A stretch of DNA of 64,000 bases. Source: Motacilla alba alba. Lineage: Eukaryota; Chordata; Aves; Passeriformes; Motacillidae. The translations under genes were made by a program, and so were the position numbers. The notes beneath the pieces were generated by a model, which saw only the letters and a list, made by a program, of their open reading frames with translations, searched no databases and was not told where the DNA came from. Below, one piece after another: positions 25,298 through 37,757 of this stretch. The first letter of the stretch is position 1; each line of letters begins with the position of its first letter. The DNA lies in assembly GCF_015832195.1 (NCBI RefSeq), contig NC_052017.1, positions 11,112,790 to 11,176,789 of the forward strand, given 5' to 3'.

Positions 25298-26246
25298 GAG
25301 CTTAAAGAACATACAGTACTTTCTTATTGCATTATAAATTATTACCTACTTGCTCACCAGAAAACAGCAGGAATTGCCCAGAGATCTCAAGCAAAGCAGT
25401 CTCTTCATAGAGTTCTGTTCAGCAGTTACTGCACCCCAAAGGCTGTATCAATTTCCCCTCTTCCTCCTTTGGTGAAAAATACCGATACTTTATTTAGCTC
25501 ATGACTTTGAGCCTGGCTGCACTCTCTGGAGTGAGCTGTCATGGGGAGAGAAGAAAATCCTTTTTAGAATTCCTGAGCAAGGACAAAAGGAAATGCAAAA
25601 AGGGAAGGCCATAGCTGGTGTGTCCCAGAGGTGTTTCTAACAGTGTGTGAGCATTTCCTTTATTTAATAATTCAGAGGAACAAAACTAAAAATCAGAAAA
25701 CTTAAGTCCAGTGCCGAAATATCAAGAGGAAAAAAAAAAAAAAAAAGAAGAAAAAATAACTGTCTTTTCTGATTTTTGCACAAGAACAAGCAAGCAAGAA
25801 AGCTGCTGCTTTCCGAACAACTGGTCTGCCCTGCATACACAGAGTTGCCAAGTCACATCTCCTCCACAAATGCTGAGAAAAGCTGCTGCAATGCCAGAAA
25901 AAGCTCAGGGGTTAGATAGAGGTGCTGGAAAAGGGGTCTCTACAAGGCATTGGAGAGACCAGAGAGGATGTGTTCTGCTCTCAAGCCTCATTCAGAAGAT
26001 GCCATCCTGTACTGCAGAACAATAGGTTTCAAGGGGTATTATTTCTACTGGTTTTAAAACATAATTAGTCTTCTCTGTTTTTTAGCATCATTTTCACTGT
26101 ACCCTAGCCAGTTCTATCAGATTAATAGGGAAAGTCAATGACTTATATTCTTCCTACCAGATAAGACATAATCACTGAGGAAGCAGTAAAAAGAATGTAC
26201 AGGGAGTGTGCAAAAATAGTAGAGAATGAATCTTCTACTAAGAACT

Positions 26247-26346
26247 TCAGCACTTCTTCAGTGCTGAGCTAATAACTTCAGCTAATAACTACAGAACAGC
26301 AGGTTATTCTGTAAATCTTAATGTATAGACAGCAGGATATATCCTG
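26247..26346. repeat. Cluster of hairpin, tandem duplication and palindrome
   Basis: Within 100 bp lie three structures: an 8-bp inverted repeat with a 5-nt loop (TCAGCACT at 26247-26254, AGTGCTGA at 26260-26267), a 13-bp tandem duplication with one mismatch (26268-26280 and 26281-26293), and a 14-bp perfect palindrome CAGGATATATCCTG (26333-26346). Confidence 0.85.
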
Positions 26347-29300
26347 AGGATATCTTGAGCTACTTGCAGTTTGCAAACTTATTAGACATCACTCATATTT
26401 CCACCAAAAGCTATTAGCTGCTGTTTAGAAATGTGTAAGTGCTTCATCTGTGCTTGTCTGTAGGTATGAGGAGCAAATACTTCATACTGGGAATCCTCTT
26501 CTTGAAGATGACTAGGAACTCAGAATAGAACAAAGAGAAAGCATTTAAGCAGTGCAGGTTTCATCTCTATAAGGCTTTTTGAGGAGTTCTATGCTGACAG
26601 TTTTTCTAAAGCACAGATTGATGCAGGTCTATATGTGTTAAATGCCATTTCACGCTTCTACATTATCAAAATTCATCCTGCTCTGTCACATGCACATAAA
26701 CTGTAGAGACTTTCCCATGGACATTACTGGTGCACACTTTGTACAATAACTTTTATCTTGGGTGGACTCAATTTTTCTTCCACCACCATTACTTAAAATA
26801 GCCTGGCTAAAACCCCCTGAATCACTTTATAACAGAAATACTGACTGAGTCTTTACTCTGGAAACATGCATGGCACAGTGGTAACATCAATGTTGATGAC
26901 AGATGTCATTAGTTTAATGAGCACAGTTATCTATTGTCATATTTAAGTGAGGTTACTTAATGGAGTTAAATCTACTTTCCTTAATGGCCAGAATTAAGGA
27001 ACTATGTCACATCTACATTAAGCTTATTACGTGTAATTTGTACCAAGAAACCCCTAACTTGAATAATTACCCCTACTTAATATACCATTAACCAAAAATT
27101 GATTGAGACTTGGTAGTCTATTTGTGATTTCCAGATTTGTTTAGCATCCCTGTTTGGCCTCTCATATGTGACTTCATTAATGTTTTATATTTAAATTGGC
27201 TGAAATGATCTGCACTGAGGAGTAATTTGATTGGTGTGACTGTGATGATAAAGCAACTTTGTAAATGGATAATATATGTAATATGCTTAAATTCTTGCAT
27301 ATTGTTTTTTCTTCAAGTGCTTTGAGTTCAACAAAATTATGGGTAAGACAATAGCCAGCTTCTCTGAGTTCTAGGTCTCTTACCTATGCCCATTGACTGC
27401 TCTTCCAAGTTTCCTTCTTCTCCCTTTACAATAATAGCTTCAAAACAGTTTCTTTGAAAGAAATAAAATAGTTCAATCAAATTATTTTTCTTTTATAATC
27501 ACCATTTCTGCATTTTATTTTTTTAAATGTGAAATTAATAATATTAAGCAAAAAGTAGAGACAGGCATTATACAAAGTAGGAATAAATTTGCAATTGACA
27601 AGGAGCATCATGGAAAACATAACCCATTCCTAGGCAAACAAAAAACTGTTCCCTTTAGGCTAATGACAGAGTGCTTTCTCTCTCCAACATTTTCTTCAAT
27701 AATATGTGAAGGAAATTTCATGTCAATGTATAAACCAGCCATTCCTCTATCTCTGGGTTCAGCTCCATCTAATGTTAAACTTTTTTACTTTTACATCCTC
27801 CTCAAATCCAGGATGGAAAATAAAGGAGCAGCATCTGTTATTTTCATGAATTAAAAGACTGATCAGAGTTAGTTGATAAGTAAGGTCACCAGGGCTGCTC
27901 TGCTGTCCCCCTGCAGGCTCCTTCAGGCTCCCTGAGGTGCCATAGGCTGTCTGAAACCCTGTGTGAATAATGTTGTCTCCAAATTTTGTCCACAGAATAA
28001 AATCAGCTCTTGCAATACATTCATTTACTTAAAAGGATTTTTTTTTTCTATCATCCTTATAGTATTCCTTCCCCTCCCATAGCTCACTGAAGCTGAAGAT
28101 ATCCTTCACATGACCTTTCTCTTCCTTTTCCCATCTAACTAGAAAAACTGTTTTTTTAAAGTCTTGGCTCTGAGCTGAATTGTCTACCAGGGAAAGAAAG
28201 TCTATGTTCTGACCACATCATATTTGTTTTACTATATATTTTCCATAAATCCTGCCTCTTCTCAGCATTTTAGCACTTTCTGAAATTTCTGTAGTCAAAG
28301 TGTATTAAGTGCACAATATAAAACAAAAAACTGAGACAATAAAATATCATAAAAATATCAACTTTGAAAACAAAATCAATACAACTTTTTCTGTCGTTGA
28401 TTTGTATAAACTTTTTGTCCCATATCCTGTGCAACACAGTTCTCTGTGTTACTCAAAAAGGAAAAAAAAAGTAGAATGGTAATGGGAAAAAAGCAGAAAT
28501 GTGTAGCTGACTCCTTAATATTTCTAAACAAGAGAAAAAAGGTGGAAAAGAATTTATCATTTCACACACAAAAAAAAAAAAAACAACCAACAAATGTTTT
28601 AAGTCAGTCTCTGAGAATTTTTATGAATTATGATTTTCAATAGATTTCACTGCATAATCTGGCAAGCACACACAGAGGCAAGTCAAGTTTCTGTTTGCTG
28701 TTGGTTAGGGTGCTTTCTTCACCCACTTTTTCTCTTTATTGTTAAAGGATGTGACAAAAATGTGGAGAATCAAATAAATTATCCTTCTTTTAACAAGAAG
28801 AAAACTATCTGTACACCATATTTTCAACATATTCCTTAAACAGAAGATTAAAATTTAATATGAATAAATATTCTGAAATTAAACTTATTATTGTGTTGAA
28901 TAGGACAAGATTGTCCCTGAGTCTAAGACCAAATTAAAGGGTTTAGTCACACTGCCATTTCCACATATTTTAATGGGAAGTTTGTCTGGATCAGGATTAG
29001 GGCACCAGGTATCTTACTAAATTATCCCTTTATGTAGCACTATTAATGTAGGCTGATCCTTTCATCCGTGAACTGAGAAATTAAAAATATATTAATATCA
29101 AAGCCTCCATAATAACTGCATTGATGGACAACACATAGTTTATATTTAATCACCTCTTATTCATAACATGTCATAATCATCCATCATGGCAGCAAGAAAA
29201 TTGTCCAGCCTAACTCCTACACTGAATGTAGTAATGAAAATATAATAGAGGAAAGAAGTTCAAGGGGAAACCTCATTGCATAATTGATGTCATGGACTGG

Positions 29301-30296
29301 TGATCTTACAGAAGATGATGTCTGTATTGTGCACTAGTGTATTTTATTCAAGCACAGATACATGTGTGAAGATTTATAGAAATTATATCTCTCTGACATC
29401 TCATGCTAAGCTTCTCATATAAAAAAATAATGGATTAACTTTCATGAAGCATTCAATTTCATTGAACAACAAAAACCATCATCAATTTGATTTTTTTTAA
29501 TGTTTTTATTTCTAGTTTCAAATATGCTTTTGAATTCTCAAGAAAAAAAGGAGTCTACTTCCTTTTTCTCCCTTAATCTTTTATTTAATGTATTGGTCAA
29601 GGTAGATTTCATAAACAGTCCTGTTTTCCTTTAGAGGTGTCCTAACCAGCTCTCCTGAAGTGTATTCTGTAACTATAACTTATTTTACATATTTCATAGG
29701 ATTTATGTAGATGACAATGATTGTAGTTTATTAAGTTCTTGAGTGCATTACCTTGTAATATATTATAAGCAACAACAAGTCCCATTCCTCTTGTTTTCTT
29801 CTCCCTGGCTATGGGTTTACAGTGTCATGTTCATCCTCTGACCTCTAGCAGTGTTTTAACTTTCCTAATTAGGGCTCTGTTGCCAGCTTTTTCTGGGGAA
29901 AGGAGAGTTCATTTCATTCCACTTAATATCAAGTCGATAGAAGCAGCCTTATATTTTTTGTTGTCAAACTCATCCTTTGCTGTGGTTATTTCATTCTCAT
30001 CAGTACCCACTTTATCAACACCAGGCCCAGTGTTAGACTGATAAGATCTCTTTACTTCAATGCAGAAGCTTCAAAGATCTCAGTGAATGATGGTATGAGT
30101 CATGGAGGCTGCAAATATTGCATTAGCAGCACAATAAAATCTGTCATACAGTCATTGGTTTAAGAAATTTATGTGCAAGAACTTCCACGAGCTTCAATGG
30201 GCACATCCACACTTGTGCAGCTGTCTATATTTTTCCATCAGTCAGAGATTTGGGAAGGAAACTATAACAGTCACACATGATCTTCACAGTTTCTTA

Positions 30297-30396
30297 ATTA
30301 AAAAAAAGCAAATCAAAACAAACCAAAACTAAACCAAAAAAACCCAAAAACAACCAAACAAAAGAAAAAAACCCAAAAAACCACCAACCAAAAAAC
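30297..30396. repeat. A-rich low-complexity tract
   Basis: About 100 bp composed almost only of A and C on the plus strand, built of AAAC, CCAAAA and similar units. No retrocopy body is recognisable upstream, so I do not call it a poly(A) tail. Confidence 0.85.
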
Positions 30397-31263
30397 TCAG
30401 AGAGGTTAATCATTTCATTCAGCAAGGACAAATATAAAATAGACTAAAAAATTCAAACTTCTTGATCTGTTAATCTACTACTTATCATCTGAAGAATTTG
30501 TACCGAAAAGGTGAGTTCTTGCACTAAGAATAATTTGCACTGCAAATTATTTCCTTTATATTCTCCCTTTTTCTAAAGTATATGGCTAATCCAGCCTGTG
30601 AAAACTTCCATTTAGTTTAGAAATCATGGCCCTTAATGACTAATTTCCTGTGCCAAACTATAATTACTTTAATTCTACATTGCTGGAGAGAATTCGAAAA
30701 CAGGATTTCTTTAGAACAAAATTAACTTATATAATGAGTGAAAAGATAAATCATATTAGCTTAATTACAGTATATTAACATTTTTGTTGCATATGAATAA
30801 AAAAATCAGACACTATGAAAGCAGGTTTCTCATGAAAAGAAAATTTATGGAGATTTATGAAATTTTAGGAACTTGTAAAATTCCATTACTTAACATCTCT
30901 ATTAAGATCTTTACAAGCATACATAATGAAAGACCTAATAAAATATTTAATAAATGGACTTCTGTTTGAAGCCACTTTGATTCAATATGAGCAAAGGATT
31001 TGAAGTTAATTTGGAAGAAAGGGATAATCAGTAGTTAAAATAAAGACAGTTTGTATTTTTTCAGGATAGTAAAGCAAATATAGAACAAGAAACACTGCCT
31101 TAAAATGCTTTTTAAATCACTCTAACACTGACATTTTAAGCATTTATTTTACTTGAAGTTTCAATATATGTCGGACCATGGATTACCTGCAAATCTACTT
31201 GGACAAAAAAATTATTTTTCAATAGAAATTTTAATTTAAAACTGAACCCATTAGAGATTACCC

Positions 31264-31283
31264 ATTGATGGTTACCCATCAAT
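31264..31283. repeat. Perfect hairpin, 8-bp stem and 4-nt loop
   Basis: ATTGATGG, loop TTAC, then CCATCAAT. It is compact and perfect, but no T-run or gene context gives it a role. Confidence 0.85.
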
Positions 31284-32885
31284 AAGGATCATTTACCTGT
31301 CAGGACTATTCAGGCTAATGCATATTATCTCAGGGTTTCCTTGTTGTCTTCCAGTAATTTGCTTTCTCATTGATTTATGCCTAAAAAGTAATGAGCAATT
31401 TTTTAGTTTTAACTTTATGAAATATCCTGCAAAATGAAGTTGTGGTCCACAGCAAGATATATTAGTGCTCCTGTCACACATAAAGGTAATATCAATGTTG
31501 TATTTCTATATTTTTATGCCCAAATCTTCTTCTGATGTTTCAGCAAATTTTTGCTACTCAGTTGTCTCAGAATTCTCCTGATGCATGTGGAAAATTAGCT
31601 GGTGATGTAGGTGAACATGTGACTAGCATAAATATTCCATTGTGTCAACTTTTTTTGTCCAGTGAGGTACCTCTAGTCCACAAACATCTTTTTTATCATG
31701 GTGCTCTACAGCAGTGGAATCTGCAGTTACTGTCCCTTTTGCTAAGGCATGTAAGGTGGGGAGGTGACTGGAGGATGAGTTGACACTTTAGTAATGTCAG
31801 AACTTCAGAATATTTTTAAGGATCTTATTGTCTGGATGAAGTTGTCTTCTAGGGTTTTGATGATACAGTTTTATATCTAGTGAAAAATTGCTCATGTGCA
31901 CACATCTCTTCCTCTGATCACTTGATTGATATGATCCAAATGCATTAATCTAGTTAGTTAATTTAAGAGAGCTGGAAATTTTTTTCTGCATGTCTCCAGA
32001 GAAATTTCAGTGTCTTCAGAATACATATATAGCAATATAACACAAGAGCTTTCTTTGGGGAAATGCTTTCAATTCCTTCTCCCTATCTGTTCCCCAGCCC
32101 TGAGCAGGTATCTGGTTGTAGTATCCAATTTAGCAACTATGTATCTTGTCCATAAAAATTTGGAGTAAAAATAACATTGATTAAACAAGATACCTACTGA
32201 TAATAAGGTACACTTCCTTTCATTTCCTGTTCAAAGGGAATATAATGTCATTTTAGGTTTGCAACCATTCAATTATAATGTCAAAATTCATTTGACAGAA
32301 AGTATCAATCAGAATAGATCCTGAAACAGACAAACCCTTTTATCTTAGCAGATTCTAAAATGTTTGCAAATTATTCAGTTTTGAGGTTTCAGAGACTATC
32401 TTCCTGGCATAAAGACTTTGTGGGAAAAAAAACCCTGTAATTAAACAGATTTGCATAATTCAGATGGCTTTTTGACCATTGTGTTGAGGTACCCTTAATC
32501 TTATTTGGCTATTAAAAGAGCATCCTTTGTCGGGCTTTGTGAATGCCATACAGACAATGGTCATTCATGGGAAAAGGGAAATAATCCACTCTACACAGAA
32601 TAAGCAAACAGTAGCATAAAGAATGTAAAAATCTATGGCAAAGCACCCTGCCTGGCAAACCGTCAAAGATGAGACAATAGTCAGGTCTAGATCTAAAATC
32701 TAAAAGCAGTTACAGAAGGAAGAACAGACTGCGAGACAGAGAACAGAAACCTCTGATATTGCCATTTCACTATTTAAAGGGCTGAAATTGCCTTCTGTCT
32801 TCAGGCAGCTGCTTCAGCTGGCCAAGGGCATTTGTCTCCATAGCGTCTAGAGAAAGCATTCATGGAGAAACTTGAAACATCTGTT

Positions 32886-33065
32886 GTTTGTCAGAGAATC
32901 ACAAAATGGTTGGAGTCAGAAAGGACCTCTGGAGATCATCTTATGGAAGCTCTCTGCTAAGGCAGTTTCATTTAGAGAAGGTTGCACTGGTTCATGTCGA
33001 GGTGGGTTTTGAGCATCTCAAGGAGACTCCACATTCTCTCTGGGCTGCCTGCTCCAGTGCTCCTT
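32886..33065 (-). mobile_element. CR1 LINE, 3' piece (split by ERVL-like LTR)
   Basis: The plus strand begins with the reverse complement of the CR1 tail region: 'AGAATCACAAAATGGTTGGA', 'AAAGGACCTCTGGAGATCAT' and 'CTGCTAAGGCAG', then 'GGTGGGTTTTGAGCATCTC', 'AAGGAGACTCCACATTCTC' and 'TCTGGGCTGCCTGCTCCAGTG'. It is the 3' end of a minus-strand CR1 that resumes at about 33741 after the LTR. The CR1 subfamily differs in wording from the copy at 965-1580. Confidence 0.9.
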
Positions 33066-33735
33066 TGTCTTTGTTTGAAAAGACAGATGTCTGCTAAGGA
33101 AGGTAGGAGTTTCTCCTGAAATGGAAAATGTAAACCCTCTCTTTCTGAACTATTATAATTTTGAAATTAAGGGGCTCTTAGGTAAAGATTTGGGAGCAGG
33201 AATAACAGTTTTTTATTAGGGAAGAAAATAAAAATAAAATAAAAAATGCAGTAATACAAAACAACACTGATAGAGTCACAATACAACCTGACACCCTGCT
33301 GGTCAGGGTGTTAGTAGCAGTCTAATTAAATGGTGGCTGTAGTCTTGGAGTGACAGATGGGGTTCTTTTGAAGTAGTGATCTTCTAGAAGGGTATAGTTT
33401 TCTTCTGGAGATCTAGTGGTGGTGTAGATGGGCTTGGTCTTCCTCTGGGAATCCAGTAGAAAAGGCTGACTGTGATGTTCCAAATCTCAGATTGTATACA
33501 GTTAGGAATGCTTGTCTCCTCCTCCTGGGTGGAGCTTCTCCCAATGGGATGATGTGATTTTATCAACCATGAAGTGAGGCTCAATGGCCCATGAACAGAA
33601 GATATTTCCCAGAGGAAAATCCAGAGGAAGGATTGGCTGTGGAAGACATAAAGTAAACTGCCTGATTAACAGAAGACAACTGCCCTACCTCTAACAGGAT
33701 GCACACCCCCAAACCACATCTTAAAACCCAGGACA
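33066..33735 (-). mobile_element. Solo LTR of an endogenous retrovirus, ERVL-like
   Basis: The roughly 670-bp insert splits a CR1. Proposed ends are TGTC (33066) and GACA (33735), with an imperfect 5-bp target duplication TCCTT (33061-33065) and TCCAT (33736-33740); five bases is typical of ERVL. On the minus strand there is an AATAAA signal at 33212-33217, placed toward the 3' side as expected of an LTR. I recognise the general wording as avian ERVL-type LTR (for example 'TTTGAAATTAAGGGGCTCTT' and 'GGTGTGCATCCTGTTAGAGG' on its strand). There are no internal viral genes. The exact boundaries are less certain than for the LTR at 262-964, because a TGTC also occurs at 33088. Confidence 0.72.
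33212..33217 (-). terminator. Polyadenylation signal of the ERVL-like LTR
   Basis: The minus strand reads AATAAA (plus TTTATT) about 520 bp from the proposed LTR 5' end and about 150 bp before its 3' end. Confidence 0.55.
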
Positions 33736-33740
33736 TCCAT

Positions 33741-33880
33741 CAAAGTGTTTTTTCCTTATATTCAGATAGAACTTCCTGCCTTTTTGTTTGTGCCCGTCAT
33801 TCCTTATCCTGTCATTGGGCACCACTGCAAGGGCTGGCCCCATCCTCTTGTCCTTCCTTGTACATTTCATTATTTAGAGC
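33741..33880 (-). mobile_element. CR1 LINE, continuation of split copy
   Basis: After the LTR the CR1 match resumes with 'TCAAAGTG', 'TTTTTTCCTTATATTCAG', 'ATAGAACTTCCTGCC', 'TTTGTGCCCGTCATTCC', 'TGTCATTGGGCACCACTGC' and 'GCCCCATCCTCTTG'. All are in CR1 order and collinear with 32886-33065. The match fades after about 33880, which is the 5' truncation in element orientation. Confidence 0.85.
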
Positions 33881-35160
33881 TACATCTTTAACTAATGTGT
33901 AAATATGTTGAAAAAATCATAAATCTCAAGGACTAAGCCCGAGGAACTCAGCAGTAGTAGTGATGGCAACAGTAATACAGTGTCCTGAGCTAGCATGCTA
34001 ACAAAAAATGAATAAAAGAAATTTCTAGGTTTGAAGTACCAGTTCATGAGCTAACTATATCTCACTAGTGGTGTTGCTCTTATCTCCTTTTGGACTGAGG
34101 TGGAAACAACACAAATATCTGACCTCCCAGCATCCTCCCAAGCAATAAAATTCTTCCTCTGAAGGGCAGGAGGAGACAATGAATTACCTTTCTGAAGCCC
34201 TTCATATCCACTCTGAAGTTATGAGCCTCTTCTGTCCTCTTACAAGCCTCGAATGGTTGAGGTGGTGTTTGAAAATTCTCACAGAGGTTCACAGTTAACT
34301 TCATGTACCTGATGGCATCAGGAAAGTCACTGCTATTAAAATTCTTGCTAGAGAGAAAAAAACAGTTAAATTTAATAAACAGAGTAATTGTATCATCCTG
34401 GCAGTAGAGAATGTGAGTTCTCACTATGTGCACAGTGATTTAGAAATTTTTGAATATGATCCCCCTGAAAAAAAGAAGGAAGAGTATATGTAAAGCATGA
34501 ACTGCAATGCATTGCAGTACATATTCAAAGCTTTAAAGCTGAAAAAAAAATGTATTGAGTAGATATTTGAGTTATTTATTTCATAAAATCCTGGGATGAT
34601 TATCTTCAAAACAGAAGTAAATGTCAATTTCCAGGATTTCTGTGCACTAGGAACTAATTTTTTAAGTGTGCTGCATTGCTAAAAATTTATAAAATTTGAT
34701 GCTGTTTTTAAGGGCATAAGAACAATCATGTTTTTGGTTGTTTTTTGGGTTTTTTTTCAGTGGAAGGTATCTCTTCCAATGGAAATTTGAATTTGCAGTT
34801 TTATATCCCCCATGTTTATGAATTGGAAACAATTATTAGCAAGACTATCAGAGATGATGTTGACTATGGTAACACTACAGTAATAAATGACTAATCTCAT
34901 GCTAAGAAGGTGGCATTTGTTTTATACTTAGTTTCACACACAAAAAATAGAAGAAAATGAAAATATAAAAATTTTCATGTTTATTAATATTAATCAAATA
35001 CCTTTCCTAAGAAACTTTTCAACAGGATTGATAGCCACATTTTCTTAAATATTAGCAAATTTTCAAACATTTAATATTTTACCAGAAACTATAGAGCTTT
35101 TTAAAGTATTTTGAAAGGCAGTTGAAAATTATAGGAAAAAGAGAAAAAAGAAAGGAAAAT
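33881..35160. other. AT-rich non-coding stretch
   Basis: Nothing assignable is seen. The minus-strand 117-codon frame at 34080-34433 has no recognisable domain. Confidence 0.5.
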
Positions 35161-35224
35161 CCCCACCTTGTCCTAGGCTTTCTTAACTTTACTTAAAAGT
35201 GTAAGGAGGGGACAAGGTCTCTGA

Positions 35225-35320
35225 CAGATTGTGTGGCTCAGGGGATTGGTAATGGGCTATGGGGTTATATACCTCTAGGTCATCATTTCAAATCTGGAGT
35301 GTTACTAATTAAAGACATAG
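35225..35320 (+). mobile_element. Possible old tRNA-derived SINE
   Basis: TGGCTCAGGGG at 35234-35244 fits the RNA polymerase III A-box consensus TRGYNNARNNG. TTTCAAATC at 35286-35294 fits the B-box GWTCRANNC at eight of nine positions. The boxes are about 50 bp apart, close to tRNA spacing, and the intervening GGTCAT before the B box also resembles a tRNA-type head. There is no intact cloverleaf and no clear tail, so this is a candidate only and could be a chance match. Confidence 0.3.
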
Positions 35321-37697
35321 CACACTCTGTTATTTGTATTTTTAAGGTCTATAAACTTCTTTGGGCTTCTTGGTTAATGACTTGAATTAAATTGATTGTG
35401 AAAAGGAACGTCTGTCCTTGAATGACTTTACTGAAGCCTGAGGTAAGAGATTATTTCTCAGTAGAATAGTAACAATTCTGTTGTTAGATGTAGAAAATAA
35501 ATATTTCAGCTCTTAATAGCTTAATTGAACTGATGAGGGGATGATTTGTTCAGAAGTAAGGGCAACTAGGAACACCCTGGAATATTTATAGGCATACAAT
35601 GTTATCTGTCCAGTTACCTCCTGCTTTCTTCCTATAACATTAACAATTCATTTGCACAAAACTCATATTCTTGTAACATGACACTGAATATGGAAACATA
35701 ATCCAAGCAAAAGAGAGGTAGATGAGAGTGGAACAAAATGGCAAGTAGACAAATACCTTCCTATAAACTGTGAGAAAAAGGGACATTGAGAGAACATGAA
35801 AATTCCTGTGTTCTCAATTTAAAATTATTTTAGGCTACTGGTGAATCTTAAGGAGTATTGAGATTTTGAGGTAAAAAACAAAACAAGTTTTTCTCAGACA
35901 GGAAAGTTGATGGAGAGGAAACTGCATAATTTTAATTGCCTTAGATCTCAGAGTAATTAGGAACCCAGCCTTGCACACAATTACGAAGTTGTCTCTGGTC
36001 GCACAGATGACTGAATTCACAAGTCATTTCAAAAGGGTTTCAATTCACACAAATGCCAAATTAAGAAACTTCTTAGATAAATGATTATAACAACTCTCCT
36101 TTGCCTGTCTTTCATGCCACTAACTAAATCTTATATGACAAAAAAAAATATTTCATCTCTGTTGCAATGTCTGCTTTTGTAAAGAAATCTCAGGATTTGA
36201 CAGGAGACTATCATGAGTCCTCTTTGATCCCCTGGGAATACGAGGTACCTCATCTTTCAGAAGCTTATTGAAATTACATTTTTAATTTAAAAGGGCCAAA
36301 ATTAATATAAATTATCAAGTAATAAATAACATTAGACCTGAATAACATGATATAACTTACTGTGTTCCCATTTTCTAGAGGGTAGAATAGAGCCTTAGTC
36401 ACAAAATCAGGAAATTCAAGCTCTTAAAGATTTCAGGTTCATCTTTTATATGTGGAGGATAGAGAAAGGAAGGAGAAAGAGGGACACATGAGACTCTAAG
36501 TTTTCCATACTCTCCCCAAAGATATTCTCTTCATTAGTTTGAAATGTTTACTTCTAGCAGCTTAATCAAATGCAGAACACTTCACTGAAGTTTAAATACT
36601 GCTCTAAATAACAAGAAATACCATCCAAAATTTCCTGTGTCAGTTTCCTCAAAAGCATATGTCATTCTTGAAAACACGTTTACTAAATTACTCAAAACTA
36701 TGCTCAAAAATATCCTTTCTCTTAACTCAAACTCTTTCATCATCTTGCCCTGAAGTTTTCAGTTACAACCTGCTCTACTGCAGATACCAATTCTGTTCCT
36801 GGTATTCTTTAGCACTGATTTTCATTCATGGCTGCTAAGATAAAAAAGCTATTGCAGCCTTTTCATCCATGCTTTTAGGAATGTGGACATCTTTGAATAA
36901 TGCTAATGGTTCTTCATGGTTTGCTTCTGGGGACAGATTTTGGCCCCTTCTAAAAATGGCAAAACACACAACAATTCTTACTGTGTTTGGCCTTGCCTGT
37001 GTAGAATGAAAAGACAGGAGCAACTACCATATGTCCCATCAACTTAAATTTTCTCTGCCAAAAGTGGAAAAATAAACCTATTTGCTTTCAGGCATTTCTT
37101 GTTCCCTTTCATGGGATCCAGGCAGAATCTGCCACAGTGAGGAATGAAGACAACATGTTCTCCTCTCCCCATGTCCAGCTGGAATCAGCCTCTGGACTCT
37201 TCTTTTTGTCAGGTCATATCTTCCCATCATGAGTCCAGATGGTACAATTTTTTCCCTCTTCCATTTCTTCCTCAATTCCGAAAAAAAGGAGCCCAAAGCA
37301 ATGTTCTATTATTTTAGTGTGAGAGCTCTCTCTAGTGGCAAGGATGTTATTTGCCTTTATGTTTGTTTGAGTTATAAAGCATTCCAAAAGGTTGCCTGAA
37401 TTTGTCCACGCTGGAAGCATTGTTATTGCATTAACACTAATAAATATTTTGGAATATTCTCTTAATTTTTATTCCAGATGTTTTTTAATAGCAGTATGAC
37501 AACAAACTGTTCTCAACTCAAACCAATAGGATATATGTCTGTTTTCATCTCGGCCACTAGAGCCTTTAATTGTTTTCAGCTTATAATCTAAAACACTCTG
37601 GTGTGGAGAGTGAGAGGACATTGAGTTTACATATGGGCATCCTTTGAGTCTTCATGGTAAAGTACACAGTGAGTAGGTTTGAGAACAGCATCACATT

Positions 37698-37757
37698 AAA
37701 AAAAACAAACAAAAAGCCAAACCAAAACAAACAAAAAACAAACAAACACCAAATAAA
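37698..37757. repeat. A-rich low-complexity tract
   Basis: About 60 bp of A with C interruptions (AAAC, CAAAC units), similar in style to 30297-30396. Confidence 0.8.

Larger units (their letters stand above)
25298..32880. other. Long AT-rich non-coding stretch
   Basis: No gene or assigned interspersed repeat. It contains a poly(A)/GA run near 25728-25760, a cluster of small symmetrical elements at 26247-26346, an A-rich tract at 30297-30396 and a compact hairpin at 31264-31283. A stretch near 28955-29010 has wording ('TTTTAATGGGAAGTTTGTCT', 'GATCAGGATTAGGGCACC') reminiscent of very old, widespread amniote repeats, but I cannot name it. Confidence 0.45.

Noticed and set aside
30297..30396. 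A-rich tract as poly(A) tail of a processed pseudogene
   Set aside because: Upstream sequence shows no coding remnant or retrocopy body, and the tract is regularly interrupted by C.
32750..32840. TATA-like TATTTAAAG upstream of the CR1 as a gene promoter
   Set aside because: Such AT words are common in this composition and no downstream exon or other core promoter element is visible.
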